Made by a program: the position numbers and the translations under genes. From positions 1-41,305 of the forward strand of contig QANT01005603.1 of the NCBI GenBank assembly GCA_003254885.1: DNA of 41,305 nt, given 5' to 3'. This DNA comes from Purshia tridentata. Lineage: Eukaryota; Streptophyta; Magnoliopsida; Rosales; Rosaceae. Under the pieces are notes generated by a model. It was not told the origin of the DNA, did not search any database, and worked only from the letters and a program-made list of their open reading frames with translations. The stretch's first letter is position 1. Each line of letters opens with the position of its first letter. This document shows, in pieces, positions 21,501 through 34,200 of the stretch.

Positions 21501-24500
21501 TCCTGTTTCTGGACCTGAAAAAGGTGCTTCATGTGATACTGCTGGACAGTTGTTATGCAAGACTGTTGATCAGTCTCTGCCGATTACAGATAGTTGCAAT
21601 ACAGAAAGCCAAAGTGAACCTCGACCTGCAGTTGCTAATGAAGTTAGCAAGAGTAGCACAAATGAGATGGAAGTGTCTTCTGCGCAGTGTAACTCTTCAT
21701 TAAAAAGTGACGGTGCTGAAGCTATTTTTTTTGGAAGGTATGATGGAGCAACCACAAAAGACAATTTTGAAAAGGCATCTGCAAATGTAACAGGTGATAA
21801 ATTTTCATTTATCTAGCATGAGTTTATCTTTCCTTTTAATTGAAACCATTTGGAGTTGAAGGAATTTAAGATCATTGCAATTTTTCTGTTAGTTTTACCT
21901 CCTTTGGGGTTGACAGTTTTCATTTATATGGGTTGCACTGCCCACCATCTTTCGCACTTTTAAATAATATGTTCTCAACTTGTCACCGTGGTCTATTATA
22001 TTTTTTATTTTCTTCACTAAAACTTTAAATTACAAATGGTAGTAGTGTGGCTTGGACCCAGGACCTCTCGGAGAACACTCCAGTTTATATATATATATAT
22101 ATATTTTAAAATTTTTTTATTAATGTTGTTTTTGTTGATTTAGCAAAATTATGAAATTTAATTTCTGTCATTACTATTTTCTCTTCATTTGTGATATCTA
22201 GTTTTAAAATGATTTCTCCTGTTATGCAGAACCAATTATGCATTGCGACAGGAATTCCACACAGCCTGTGCCTTCACCATTGGTAGAAATGGGCAGCAGT
22301 ACCAGTAAAAAAGCACAGGAAGACAATCATACTACTGTAGTTTCTGGAGATAAAAATTGTTCAGAGACAATTGTGTCAAACATTAATAGTGAGTCATTTA
22401 ACATGATTAATCTTGAACGATTTGTTGAAAAAAAAGGATACATCTTGTATGGAATGATGATGAAAGCTTTGAGCTTTTCTATTTACATCAACCTTCAATT
22501 TTTCCTTCTTTGTCATACTGGAATGAGGCTATGACAGGTGGAATAGCTTTGAGGTTCATTTATGGTTGCTAGTCATTTTATGTTGACATGCTGGACCTAC
22601 TCATGATTTTTGGCTTTTGAGTGTTGATGGGATTGGAGTGTTAGAGTTGGATAAGATTGCATTGAACTTTTTTTTATAATCTTTAATCTTTAGTAAGTTG
22701 AAAACTTAATTTTGAGGGTTTGTTTCTTTGGGCTTGAGGTGCTTTTTTAACAGCCTGTTTTTGAATTGGTAGGAAGTGAAGAAATTAGCAGATAATTAAA
22801 AACTGAGCTGTTTGGATACAGTATTCAGAGGGGGTAGGGCGAAGGGATATAGGATATAAAGTATTTAAGCATGGAGAACACCTATTACATGAAAATTTTG
22901 ATGCAGCCACTGTAGCGAACAGTTCCCATGGTCATAGTTGCACAATGCATTTTTAATCTTGCTACCAACTAGTGCTTGCATTTTGGGGCATTTGGTATTA
23001 AGTATCATATGTGATAAAGCTTTTTCATCGCTATCCTATTCCATTTATGGGTCACATGCAATTGTATGGTTTCTGAAAATGTTGAGTTCAAATAATCTTT
23101 ATCAGGAATTTGTTTGAACCATGAATCAGAATTCAGTTTTTGGATTTAAAAAATCTGTTACTTTTAGCATCTGGGATACTGGAAAGATAGCCAATACCTT
23201 CTGTTGTTACTTCCAGGTTAGCTTGGTTTAACAGATCAATATACTTTGTTCCACAGGTGATGCTTTTAAAATTTGTGAAGGTTCTGTTTGTTCTGCTCCT
23301 TTGCCAGAATCTCATGCTGAGATTGTTGCACTAGAAAGTGGTGGAAGTTCTGCTGTTCCCAGCAAACCTGCTTGTGGTTCCCATCAGGATATTGGAACAA
23401 TTGAGCTTTCTGATACTAAACATGAAAAAGGTGCTATCAAGGGGTCCACAAATCAGAACCTTCCAGTTTCGGAGGATGTTGATGGGGGTGGTGGCAATTG
23501 TTCTTCAAACCCCACAAATGGAAATGATGCCTCCAAGGATTGGAGAAATGGTAGTTCGAACATCAGTTTAATTGCAGATTTGCCTGAAGGGGATGCTGCC
23601 AACAGCTCGCAGCTCTTTCCTGCTATTCCTGCTCCCAAAGTATTAGTTATGACCATATTTGTTGCTCAGTTCATACTAAACTAATACTTTGTGTCTTTGA
23701 TATTTTACGTCTCTCTTACGTATGCATTTATTTTGGGGGATTGTGGAATTCTTGCTATAGTTATATGCCTGCAGATTTATTATGTGCTGCCACTATCAAC
23801 AGTTCAAAATTCTTATTTAGATTTGTTTTTGAAGATTGTAGAGAGGTCTCAAACATATTCTGGCTTAGGCCAGATGGATTCAAAGATCTCACAAGATATC
23901 TCTCATGGAGGTCCACAAGTATCTGATGGAGGGATTGTATCTGAAAGAGCGATTGCACACGGTGGTACTAAAGCTACTCCTGAACGGAAGCCAAGGCGAA
24001 CATCTAGCAAGGCAACGGGCAAAGGAAGTGCAACTGGAAAAAGAAGTGCTAAGAAGGGAACGGTGAAAGCAACAACTCCTATGATACAAGCACAAAGGGG
24101 GGATAAATTGAGTAGTGTGTCCCTGGGCCAGTCTGGACTTTTCCAGCTTGTGCAACTAAATGAGACACAGCTCTTTGGGCATGTGGATGGTGGCACAAAA
24201 CCTTATTCTGCTCTTACTGCTTCAACATCTAGTCTGCCGGATCTGAATACTTCTGCTCCACCATCTGTATTATTTCAACAGCCTTTCACAGACTTGCAGC
24301 AAGTTCAACTACGTGCTCAGATATTTGTTTATGGAGCTTTGATGTGAGTTCTGTTGCTTATTATATGGTTCTACTAATGTTTTTTTTGGGCTTTATTTAC
24401 AAAATTTATTAAAAATGAATGAAATCGTTAAATTGAACAATGGCACAGACTGTACTAAGGAGACTACTGAATCTCCATTAATTTTTATCTTAATTGGGAA

Positions 24501-27500
24501 TCTTTTTAAATTACAGGATCATTGCATTTATTACCTGATGTAGAAATTGCATCGGAGTGACTGTCCTATATTTTACTCAAAAGAAATAAAAGTTGCATTT
24601 CTGAGAATACTAAATGAACATGTTTTTCCTTTTTTCTGCAGTCAAGGAATAGCACCTGAAGAAGCTTATATGGTATCGGCATTTGGGGGACCTGGTAAGT
24701 TGTTGTTGTCTTTATTTCTCTTCGCAGTCATCAAATGTATAGTAACATATTTAATGTTTTTTCTTAGATGGGGGAAGGAGCATCTGGGATAATGCCTGGC
24801 ATGCGTGCATAGAGAGGCTACACAGTCAAAAATCTATTCCTATTACTCCAGAAACCCCTTCACTGTCACGTTCTGGTACTTCTTTTTGAATTTTGAGCTG
24901 TTTGATTCTCGCTTGATTTGATATAGTGTGTAACTGTGTTTCAGAACTGAGAATTACAGGTGCTAGGGCTCCTGATCAAGTAATTAAACAAAGTGCATTC
25001 CAGGGTAAAGGTTTTTCCTCACCTGTTGGTCGAGCTAGCAACAAGGGTACTGCACCAACAGCGAGCCCCATGATACCTATTTCATCACCGCTTTGGAATA
25101 TTCCTACCCCTGCTTGTGAGGCCCTGCAATATAGTGTGATCCCGAGAGGTGCAGTTATGGATTATCAGCAGGCACTTGCTCCATTGCATCCTTTCCAAAC
25201 ACCACCTGCAAGGAACCTTGTTGGACATAATACATCGTGGATGTCTCAGGCCTCCTTCCGGAGTCCCTGGGTTGCATCTCCACAGTCTTCTGCAGCTGAA
25301 GCCACTACTCGTTTTTCAGCATTTCCTAGTACAGAAGCAGTGCAGTTGAATAATGTAAAAGAAACATCTTCACCACAGTTGTCTACTATAAAGAATGTTC
25401 CCTCTGGTCCTGCTGGTCAAACTGGAGGTCCAACCAGTGTTTTTGCCGGGGCTTCTCCACTGCTTGACTCAAAGCAGGTGTCAGCATCACCTGGCCAGCA
25501 TTCTGCTGATCCTAAGCCTAGAAAAAGAAAAAATATTCCAGCTTCTGAGGAACTTGGTCAGATTACTTTTCAACCTCAATCTCAACCTGAGTCAGCTTTA
25601 ACTCTGGCTGTTACTAGTAGTCTGTCCACATCTGTTGCCATCACAACCTCAAGTACCACTGTGTCCAAGGCCATGCCAGAAAAATTGGTTATGTCTGTAT
25701 CTCCTACATCTTCTTCTGATCGCCTAAAAAATGTAGATCTTGATTTGGAGCAGAGAGCAACTTTATCAGAGGAGACTCTTAGTAAAGTTAAGGAGGCTAG
25801 GCAAAAGGCAGAGGAAGCTGCTGCTCTTTCTGCCGCAGCTGTTAGTCACAGCCAAGAAATATGGAATCAGTTGGATAAGCAAAAAGATTCTAGATTAATA
25901 TCAGATGCTGAAGCCAAGTTAGCTTCTGCTGCTGTTGCTGTAGCTGCTGCCGCTGCTGTTGCAAAGGCAGCGGCTGCAGCTGCCAATGTTGCATCAAATG
26001 CTGCATTGCAAGCAAAACTGATGGCTGATGAAGCCTTGGCTTCGTATAATTATGGGAACCTGAGCCAAAGTATGAGATCTTTAAGTAATGATAGGGTTAA
26101 TGCATTGGGAGTGCCTAGTTCTGTATCCATTTTAAGGGGTGAGGATGGAACAAACAGTTCAAGTTCGATTCTTATTGCTGCTAGGGAGACTGCGAGGAGG
26201 AGGGTTGAAGCTGCATCTGCAGCCTCAAAGCGAGCTGAAAATATGGATGCCATTGTAAAAGCTGCTGAGCTTGCAGCAGAAGCGGTATCACAAGCTGGAA
26301 CAATTGTTGCTATGGGAGACCCTTTGCCATTGAGTGAGTTAGTAAAAGCTGGTCCAGAGGGTTATTGGAAAGTACCGCAAGTATCTTCAGAGATGGTTGT
26401 GAAATCAAATGACATAAGAGAACAATCAAATTTAGGTACTGTTGGAGAAGATGCTGATAGTTCTGCTGGGCTTTCTAAAGGTAGGCAATCAGATAAGAGA
26501 GAAACACCAACCACTGCACACAAGAAGTCACCTATTTCAAGAGAGGTAAATAAGGAGTCAATGGAGGACCATTTGAGATTGGTAGATGGAATCACAGGAT
26601 TTGATAAAGTCAGCGAAATAGGGTCAAGCAGACCAAAAGGGAACCAAGTTTCTGAGATTCTATCAAAGTCTACTTTGGTCACTGTTGAGAATGATTTTGA
26701 AAAGGCTGCTCAAGCATCCCAAGAAAGCATTATTAAGGAAGGTTCTCAAGTAGAGGTATGAAGCTGGTGTGACTTGAAATGTTTTTATATTTAGTTGATT
26801 TTTTGAAGATGGAATTAGCTTTTTTCTTTTCATTTGTTGCCGTTGCAGTCATATGCTCATTGACTACTTTTTTGTGAAGCCTGGTATCACTATGTATTGT
26901 ATGGGTTTTAATACATTGTTCACTTGTTTCTTTGTAGGTTTTCAAAGATGGTGGTGGATTTGGAGCAGCCTGGTTCAGAGCTAATGTATTGAGTTTGCAG
27001 GATGGTAAAGCTTGTGTATGTTACACTGATCTTCTGTCAGATGAAGGTATACCACCTCATTGCCGTTAGAATGCCTTGGCCTCGTGTTGGTTTTACCCCT
27101 ATTATCTGAAATGATAGATTCCTGATGACTGCCTAGCATTAGGTTTTGGTTTAGTTGTATCCGAACTTGTATGTGTTATACTTGCATGGGCACCTTGCTA
27201 ATCATACACTTCATGACTAGAGCTTGCTTTTGTTCTTGAGAAAAATTAATGCCTATTACAGGTGCATGTCATTTGCTTAATGTATCTTTGATTTCTCATG
27301 TGTATAGGATCAGAGAAACTACAGGAATGGGTGGCACTTAAAGGCGAAGAAGATAAGCCACCTAAAATACGCATTGCCCGCCCTGTTACCGCCTTGGGCT
27401 ATGAAGGAACAAGGAAAAGACGCAGAGCAGCGATGGCAGATTATACTTGGTCTGTTGGAGATAAAGTCGATGCGTTGATCCAAGACAGGTAACCTTTTTA

Positions 27501-29946
27501 TGTATCTGCAGAATACTAGTCATAAGCCTATAATTATTAACAATGGACGAGAGAAACTATGATTTAAAAGTTTTAAAAATTATTATTCGTGTAGAATTTT
27601 TCTAGAGAGAGATATTGGAGGAAGATAAATAGACTATTTTTTGCAATTGTCTTAAGCATGCACACAAAGTTAAAAAAATTTGTGAGTGATTTTTTCCAAG
27701 ATTACTAGACTATTTTTGTTTTGAAATTCTCCATCATTAGGAGGAAATACTTTCCTTCTCCATTATATTGCTCCATATATTTCTTCACTATCTCAAGCAT
27801 ACCTCGTCTTTGGTGTTAGAGCAACTTCATAGAGTTTGTATATGAGATATCGTTGCACTCTGGTGATTATGCACATGCATCAGGCCTTGCTATTCCACTT
27901 GCAGCAACTTTGATATTGATTCTTTCATCTGGTTTCCACATTGACCATGGAGTCTTCATTGGTTTCTTAGCTATTGGTATTCGGTACACTTGACTCATCT
28001 AATGCCTGTTGGATTATAATTTCAGCTGGTGGGAAGGAGTCGTCACTGAAAAGAACAAGAAAGATGAAACTATATTAACAGTCCACTTTCCAGGTGTGTA
28101 TTATTTTCCTTTTCTTTTGGGTTGTGGGGATGCTTTCATTATGAGCCCAATATCTAAAAGCTTCCCATTGTATTATGCTGAAGTTGCTGTATGGTAATGT
28201 ACAATTCTCTGGTTATTAATTCTTACAGCTCAAGGGGAAACGTCAGTTGTTAAAGCTTGGCATCTTCGGCCTTCTCTCATTTGGAAGGATGGGGAATGGG
28301 TTGAATGGTCTGGTGTGCAAAACGACTGCTCTTCCCATGAGGTATATGAGCTCATGCTTGATTTTATCTTATTGTTAAAGCTTCTCAGTTGATTTTATTT
28401 TTATTTTACTTAAGTGCAAGTTTGGTGTCCAGGGTGATATGCCGCAGGAAAAGCGACTGAAGTTGGGCAGTCCTGCAGTTGAAGGCAAAGGGAAGGATAA
28501 GACATCAAAAAGCATTGATGTTGTTGGGTCAGGGAAACCTGAAGAGCCAAGTTTACTGGATCTATCTGCAAAGGAAAAGGTATTTAATATAGGTAAGAAT
28601 ACCAGAACTGAGAATAAGCCTGATGCAGCCAGAACTATTCGGACAGGGTTGCAGAAGGAAGGATCAAAGGTGGTTTTTGGTATTCCCAAGCCTGGAAAGA
28701 AGAGGAAATTTATGGAAGTCAGTAAACATTATGTGGCAAACCAGAGTGTGAAGACTAATGAAGCTAATGATTCAGTGAAGTTTGCAAAATACTTGATGCC
28801 TCAAGGATCAGGTCCCCGTGGTTTGAAAAACACATCTAAAGTTGATGCAAAGGAAAAACGATTGGCTGAAACCAAGCTCAAGGGTCTTAAACCTGGAAAA
28901 GAGCGAAGTATGCCAGGGAAAACTGCTTCACAGGACAACCATTTAACAGATGCCGTGTCTGCTCCTGATGGTCGCAGTGAAATGGAACATACAGGAAAGA
29001 TCCAAGATTCTGTAAGCCATGTTGAGGGTATATCTGGAAAGCATAATCTATTGGAAACTGAATCGATTTATAGAACTGAAGGGACATCACAGGGCCCAAT
29101 TGTGTTTTCTTCACTAGCTGCTTCATCTAAGAAAGTTTCCACTTCATCTGCTAAATCTGAACGAGCAAATAAAGGAAAACTTGCACCAGCTGGTGGAAGG
29201 CTGGGTAAAATTGAGGAGAAAGCTAATAGTGGTAATCCTGCAAGGTCAACTTCTGAAGTTGTTGAGCCTCGTAGATCGAATCGCAGAATTCAGCCAACAT
29301 CAAGGGTAAGTATTTGGATATATTGTTGCCTTGTTTGTTTTGCATATAGACTTTGTTTGTTCTTATGATACAGTCATATTGCGGTAAATTGTTGCATTCA
29401 GTCTTTGATCTGATTTGTCTCAATCTATTGGTGTTCAGCTTGGTTCGCTATTTTTTGTTGTGAATTGGACGATGTGAAAACGGAAAATTGTATAAATATT
29501 TCCCAGTGTTTGGAAAATTGTAGTTAAACTTTCGCATAAAGTATTCTTGCAATTCCAGCTAGGAATTCATCTATACCAAGTAACTCTTGAGTCGTTGGTA
29601 TCTATCTCCTCCCATGCATGTTAACTCTCTTTCTTGTCTTGCATGCAATGTAAACATTCTCTTTTCCTATACCCTTAAATTTTAAGCCTGATGTTCTTGA
29701 CATTGCTGGCCACAGCTATTAGAAGGACTGCAAAGCTCATTGACCGTCTCAAAGATTCCTTCCTTTTCACATGACAAGGGTCACAGAAGTCAGAACAAGA
29801 ATGCCTCTAGAGGTTAAATATTATACCCTGAACATTTTTTTTTTGGGGGGTTCTTTTGCAGCACATCTTTCTTGTTTTTGTGAATGTATTTGGGTATATT
29901 GAATTCATCTGACTATTAGATTATGACAGGGAGCAACCATGGTTGA
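18588..29946 (+). CDS. G2484-1: Agenet (Tudor-like) domain protein, G2484-1 family
   Basis: Coding exons: 18588-20892, 20966-21130, 21263-21793, 22230-22388, 23257-23639, 23835-24343, 24642-24694, 24768-24875, 24945-26755, 26938-27046, 27308-27488, 28026-28093, 28229-28341, 28433-29305, 29716-29812, 29930-29946. All phases agree and the product is 2493 aa, ending ASRGSNHG. The N terminus (MDYDDNDFQSQNLHLAGEG, then YALPKFDFDD) is the conserved opening of this plant family. Residues ~349-586 are three tandem repeats. Residues ~1230-1260 are Lys/Arg-rich and nuclear-localisation-like. Residues ~1310-1390 hold a conserved block (DLQQVQLRAQIFVYGALI, EAYMVSAFGGPDGGR). Residues ~1680-1860 are Ala/Glu-rich coiled coil. 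Residues ~2009-2160 are paired Agenet modules (FGAAWFRANVL, GDKVDALIQDSWWEGVV, VKAWHLRPSLIW) with GTRKRRRAA between them. Agenet folds belong to the Tudor group and often read methylated histones, so a nuclear chromatin role is inferred. The exon 5 donor (aaa/gtatta) and the exon 3 acceptor are the least certain joins. Confidence 0.93.
19632..20345 (+). repeat. Three tandem ~79-residue repeats in the Agenet protein
   Basis: Units begin at 19632 (ILQGDSNLH), 19872 (ILKGDSDLH) and 20106 (ILEGDSDTN). Each runs through ECPGV or QCPGV, TNKCEDM, TDTG, SPV or SPT, YAVE and NAGIS in the same order. Spacings are 240 and 234 bases, both multiples of three, so the frame is kept. Units 2 and 3 resemble each other more than unit 1. 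The repeats are acidic and Ser/Thr-rich, so probably disordered. Confidence 0.95.
20800..21340 (+). repeat. Duplicated exon-intron unit with two tandem acceptors
   Basis: The end of exon 1 (SSFCEGSAKEEF ... LKHDAAVNES), the intron and the start of exon 2 (VSLENPHLAS) recur about 238 bases later as the end of exon 2 (SSLGEGSTEKEL ... LKHDAAGNES), a related intron and the start of exon 3 (LPLENPNLAS). Inside the second intron the aacttggactctcttt...ag acceptor block is itself doubled, giving AG sites before 21203 and before 21263, exactly 60 nt apart. Confidence 0.9.
22087..22105. repeat. AT microsatellite in an Agenet gene intron
   Basis: A short uninterrupted TA dinucleotide run lies in the intron between coding exons 3 and 4. 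It is a potential length-polymorphic marker. Confidence 0.8.
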
Positions 29947-31288
29947 GAATAGAGAAGCTCTCTTGCGATGATGGGTTCCAGTTCGAGGAATGTCAGTTAT
30001 TGGAGAACCAGGCGAACGGCATAGCCACAGCATAGTTTGTGTATATTAATCATCATAGAGGATAAAGCGTAGGGACGGAAATTCTTGCTTCCTTGGTTTG
30101 AGTCGGTCATAAAAATGTAGTCGGTAGATGTTCATAGTGATTTTAGGTTTTGTTTCACAATTTATGGTTTGCCAAGGTCTCTCGACCGGATAGGTTGTAT
30201 ATGGAAATTCTCCATGTAGTTTGACTTGTGATGGAGGGAAAGGCTTTCAGATGATTAATCATATGGCCTGATGCTGTTTCTTCCATTTTGATATTAATAC
30301 TATGTTCTCTCTCTTTATCCGTTCACTGATTACCCCCATAATCATATGGTAGTGGGTATCATCTGGTTTGCATAATTACTTTTCAAGGGCTACGATCGAA
30401 TCTGTCAAACAAAAAAAAAAAATACCATAGTCTGAGTTTTGTCGGAAATGATGACCGAACTTATGCTTATTGCTGAAATATCTGACATTCATGAAGAGAT
30501 TACTTAGACTAACAAACATCTTACATTTGGCCCCCAAAAAAAGCAAACTTGCATTCTAGGATGCAATGTGTACTCACTTGTAACTTGGACAAATGGGTGT
30601 GATCTAAGATGAAGATGGAAATACTTGTTTTATACTGGCAAGAGGGATTGAGCTGGCATGTGAGTTTAGTGGCTAAATTTTCCGTACAATACGATACTGA
30701 AAAGCAACTGATAGAAGCCACACAAACCTTAAGTTGTACCCTGGTCACTGGTGTTATGTATAGCCTGACGTATTTGTTGAACAATGTTTTAAGTCGAGAA
30801 AACTGGAGGCATTGATGGCTAAAATAACTACTTGATTTCTGAAATCGATCAACTTATAGCATTCTTACAGACTTGACCTCAAAGAACGTGAAACCTAAAA
30901 TGAAAAAGAGAAAAAAAGCAAAGCACACGAAAGTTAACTTTTGTTAATGCAAAAAGAAAGCAATGAGTTTCTGCCAAACCTACAGAGTTATTTACTAGCA
31001 AAACTATTTATAGACAATTAATTGCGGCTCATTGAACCTCTCCTATACATGGATCCAATCCAATTCAGACATTCACCAATCCAACCAAAAGATATTGAAC
31101 ACAAACCAGACATCACCTCTGAAATGCCGCGCCCCGTGCATAAAATTTTGCAGCTGGCAATGATGAGAAAAATTGCCATACTAAGGAAGCGGCCAAGTCA
31201 CCACTACTCCCAATTAACTTAGATATGTAATTCTTCCAACCACCACCTTGTTGGGTTGTTTTGTAGTTTTCTTCCTTTCTTCATCCCT
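29947..31288. other. Convergent spacer with the two 3'UTRs
   Basis: Genes on opposite strands end here. The likely 3'UTR of the Agenet gene covers roughly 29947-30310. The fucosyltransferase 3'UTR lies below 31288. An A-run sits around 30411-30421. Small open frames on both strands at 30521-30815 mirror each other and match nothing recognisable, so no gene is called. Confidence 0.55.
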
Positions 31289-34200
31289 TTAATCTGGGAA
31301 AATCTCATCATCCTCGTTATCTTCTGCTGATATAGCATCTTTTATCATGCCCCTCTTCATTGATATTTGTAGAGCCTTCCCACCTCGATTCTCTACATTG
31401 TATGAATTTTTGGTTTTTTCTGTTGAATCCATTGCAGCTTGTCCTGAGTGATGATGTCCATCAATGTTCTCAATATCACCTTGATTCTGTACATTATATC
31501 TCTTTTTGGCTTTTCCTTTTGAGTCCATTGCAACTTGTCCTGGGTGATAATCTTCATCATTACTGTTTACAATATCACTGTGTGGCTTCTCGCAGACACA
31601 AGCGTATGGATATTCATGAAATTCACCTCGTCCAGGTTTCATCTCGTCGGGTTCACCCATGAATCCTTTTTGGCATGACTTTACTTTTTTTGCAAATGTA
31701 TCCCAATCCATCTTATCCCTAGCCATGAACAAAGCACTAAGCCTCTTTGCATTTGGCCTGATGGTCCTCTTATGACCCATGTACCTCCTATTAACGATAA
31801 AATAAAAGCAATTATATATGATTAATAAATCTTGAGAAAAAGAAAAATATTAAATCAAATAGCAGAACAACTAATAACAATAATAACAATAGTGATGTTA
31901 TGAATATAATGACAAGAAGCATGATGTCAAACTGTACCAAAAAGTTTCTGAGCTACATAGATTAAACATAAAAGTTTCTCAGTACAGGTTTCACTTGAAA
32001 AAATATCCTCGGTCATCAATGGATGTCAACCCATGGTTATTCAGATGGGAAGTCAATTGAACAAATGTACAATAGACTTCTAAAAAATAAAAGTTTCCGA
32101 TCTGTAGCATCTATTAACCAAATACTAAATAAATAATTTGGATGTCCTTGAGTCTGGCTTTAAAACAATCTTATATAACTCAGCCTGCTGCAGTTGGCAT
32201 ATTTCACTATTGATAGGTTTTAATAGTCGAAAAAATTATCAATAAGCACAGGAAATTGTCAAATTTCTGCATAATCTAGCGAAAGTCTAAATTTTGACAA
32301 GTTACAGGAAAAATCATAATTAGGAAGGATAACCACACATACAACTTTCTACCAGCAGCTACTACTTTGTGTACTATAGAGGACAGCAAAACAGTAGCCA
32401 GTGCAATAGTCTAAACACAGGACCGTTGACGAGGCTTGGTTACGATCTAATCCAAGGGACTGTTAAATATCCTTTTAAAGTAATAACAGAATTTGCAAGT
32501 GTAGTTGAACCTTGTCATACTTGTTAGGTTACTTGAAGTCTGTGGTAGAGTAAATACTGCATCTTTCACAAACCATATCTAGACACAATTTACAGATCAA
32601 TAATTTCATTTTGGCAGAAATGAATTTAAAATTGCATCAGTTCAATTACAGAAAAGACTGATGCAAAAATGGACTAGATTTCTAACCTTCGACCTGCGAG
32701 AATCTTGGCCATATTCCCGTTATTATTCGTGACAAACACATCACTTTCGTCAGAGACAATGTAGTCAATTGCAGCAAGACGAGAAGAGAAGGGAAGAAGA
32801 GGTTTTAGCTCTTTTTGAGCAAGCATCTCCTTCGTGTAAAAATTCGGGAAGAGATCTCTTAGAGGCCTCAAAGTCTCTTCTCCACCATATATTTCACCAG
32901 AAGCAACATAGAGGTAGGTGTCATTTGCGAAACCAAGTGCCCGCAGCATCAAGCCCACCTCATGAGGAGTCAGCGGACATTTCCCTCGCTTTCGCTCTTC
33001 ATCAGGGCTTAAATCCTAAATGAATAATAAGAAAAATTACACTACTATAACTACAGGATTATACTCTATGTATTGGGAACTACAGGGCAGTGTTGCAATT
33101 GCATCATTTAAATACCACAGCATATCTTGTTAAGAAATTTGATTCATAAAACATCAAATTTCTATCATAATTCTTGTCGAGTTGAATTGAACACATATCC
33201 TTGTATACAAATTAAAAAAGAATAGCAATCTCACAGGTAATGTTTCCCATCGCTTTCTTATTTCACCAAGTTCATGTCTCTCTTTATCACCCCCACCATA
33301 ATAACACCCAGAAAATGCTAGCATATCACGTTCAAACCTGTCATTAAAGAGTGTCATATCAAAACCAGAAAAATCCACATAAATTCAATCATACCTGTCA
33401 TCAAAGTAGCAGTTCCTTTAAGAAGACAACAGTAAACACACATTATGCAAGCATTTTATCAAGCTACAATCAAAGAACAAAACCAAAAAGAAAAAACAAC
33501 ATGAAAAACTTCAACAATAATCCAAATGTGGACATTCATATAGCTGCAAAATTACATATAAATTCAATCATACACGTCATGAAAGTATAGCAGTTCCTTT
33601 AAGAAGACAACAGTCAACACATATTATGCAAGCATTTTATCGAGCTACAATAAAAGAACAAATCCAAAAAGGAAAAATAATGAAAAACTTCAATAACAAT
33701 CTGAATGTGGATATTCATATTGCTGGAAATAACAATAAGATGAGTTCTTGAAGATCTTGTAAAAAGGCCTATATTCATAGTTCTACCTTCTTTGAAATAC
33801 AAGATAATTCCCGATAAGCAGGTGTTCTCCACATATTATAGTATTATACTATTCAGTATTCACAATTATTAATTCTTTTTTTTTATTGGCCAAATATACA
33901 ATATATTAATTAGTTAATTGTGATATGTTGTGGCCATTTACAAAGACTTTGAAAGGCCGATATAAAGAGTCAACAAGTTTGATATGCTCTTTAATTACGG
34001 AATTAAAACACAAAAAGATCCCCCCAAAAGAAAAAAAAAAGAATATTGAGGGTAGACCGCAACTGCAACAAGTATGTGCTCTGTATCGAGTGTCTATGCT
34101 CAATGAACATTATATGCAGGTTGAATTTAACAGGGAATAGAAAACAAACCTCAAGTGAACAGCAATGAAATGTTTTGCCATCTTTCGCATTCTCATAACA

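Noticed and set aside
25149..25601. Plus-strand frames inside Agenet exon 9
   Set aside because: They overlap a 603-codon exon in frame with conserved blocks; shadow frames only.
31360..31662. Plus-strand frame antisense to the last fucosyltransferase exon, with a repeated HLDS-type phrase
   Set aside because: Its repetition mirrors the 32-residue repeat on the coding strand; no independent evidence of a gene.
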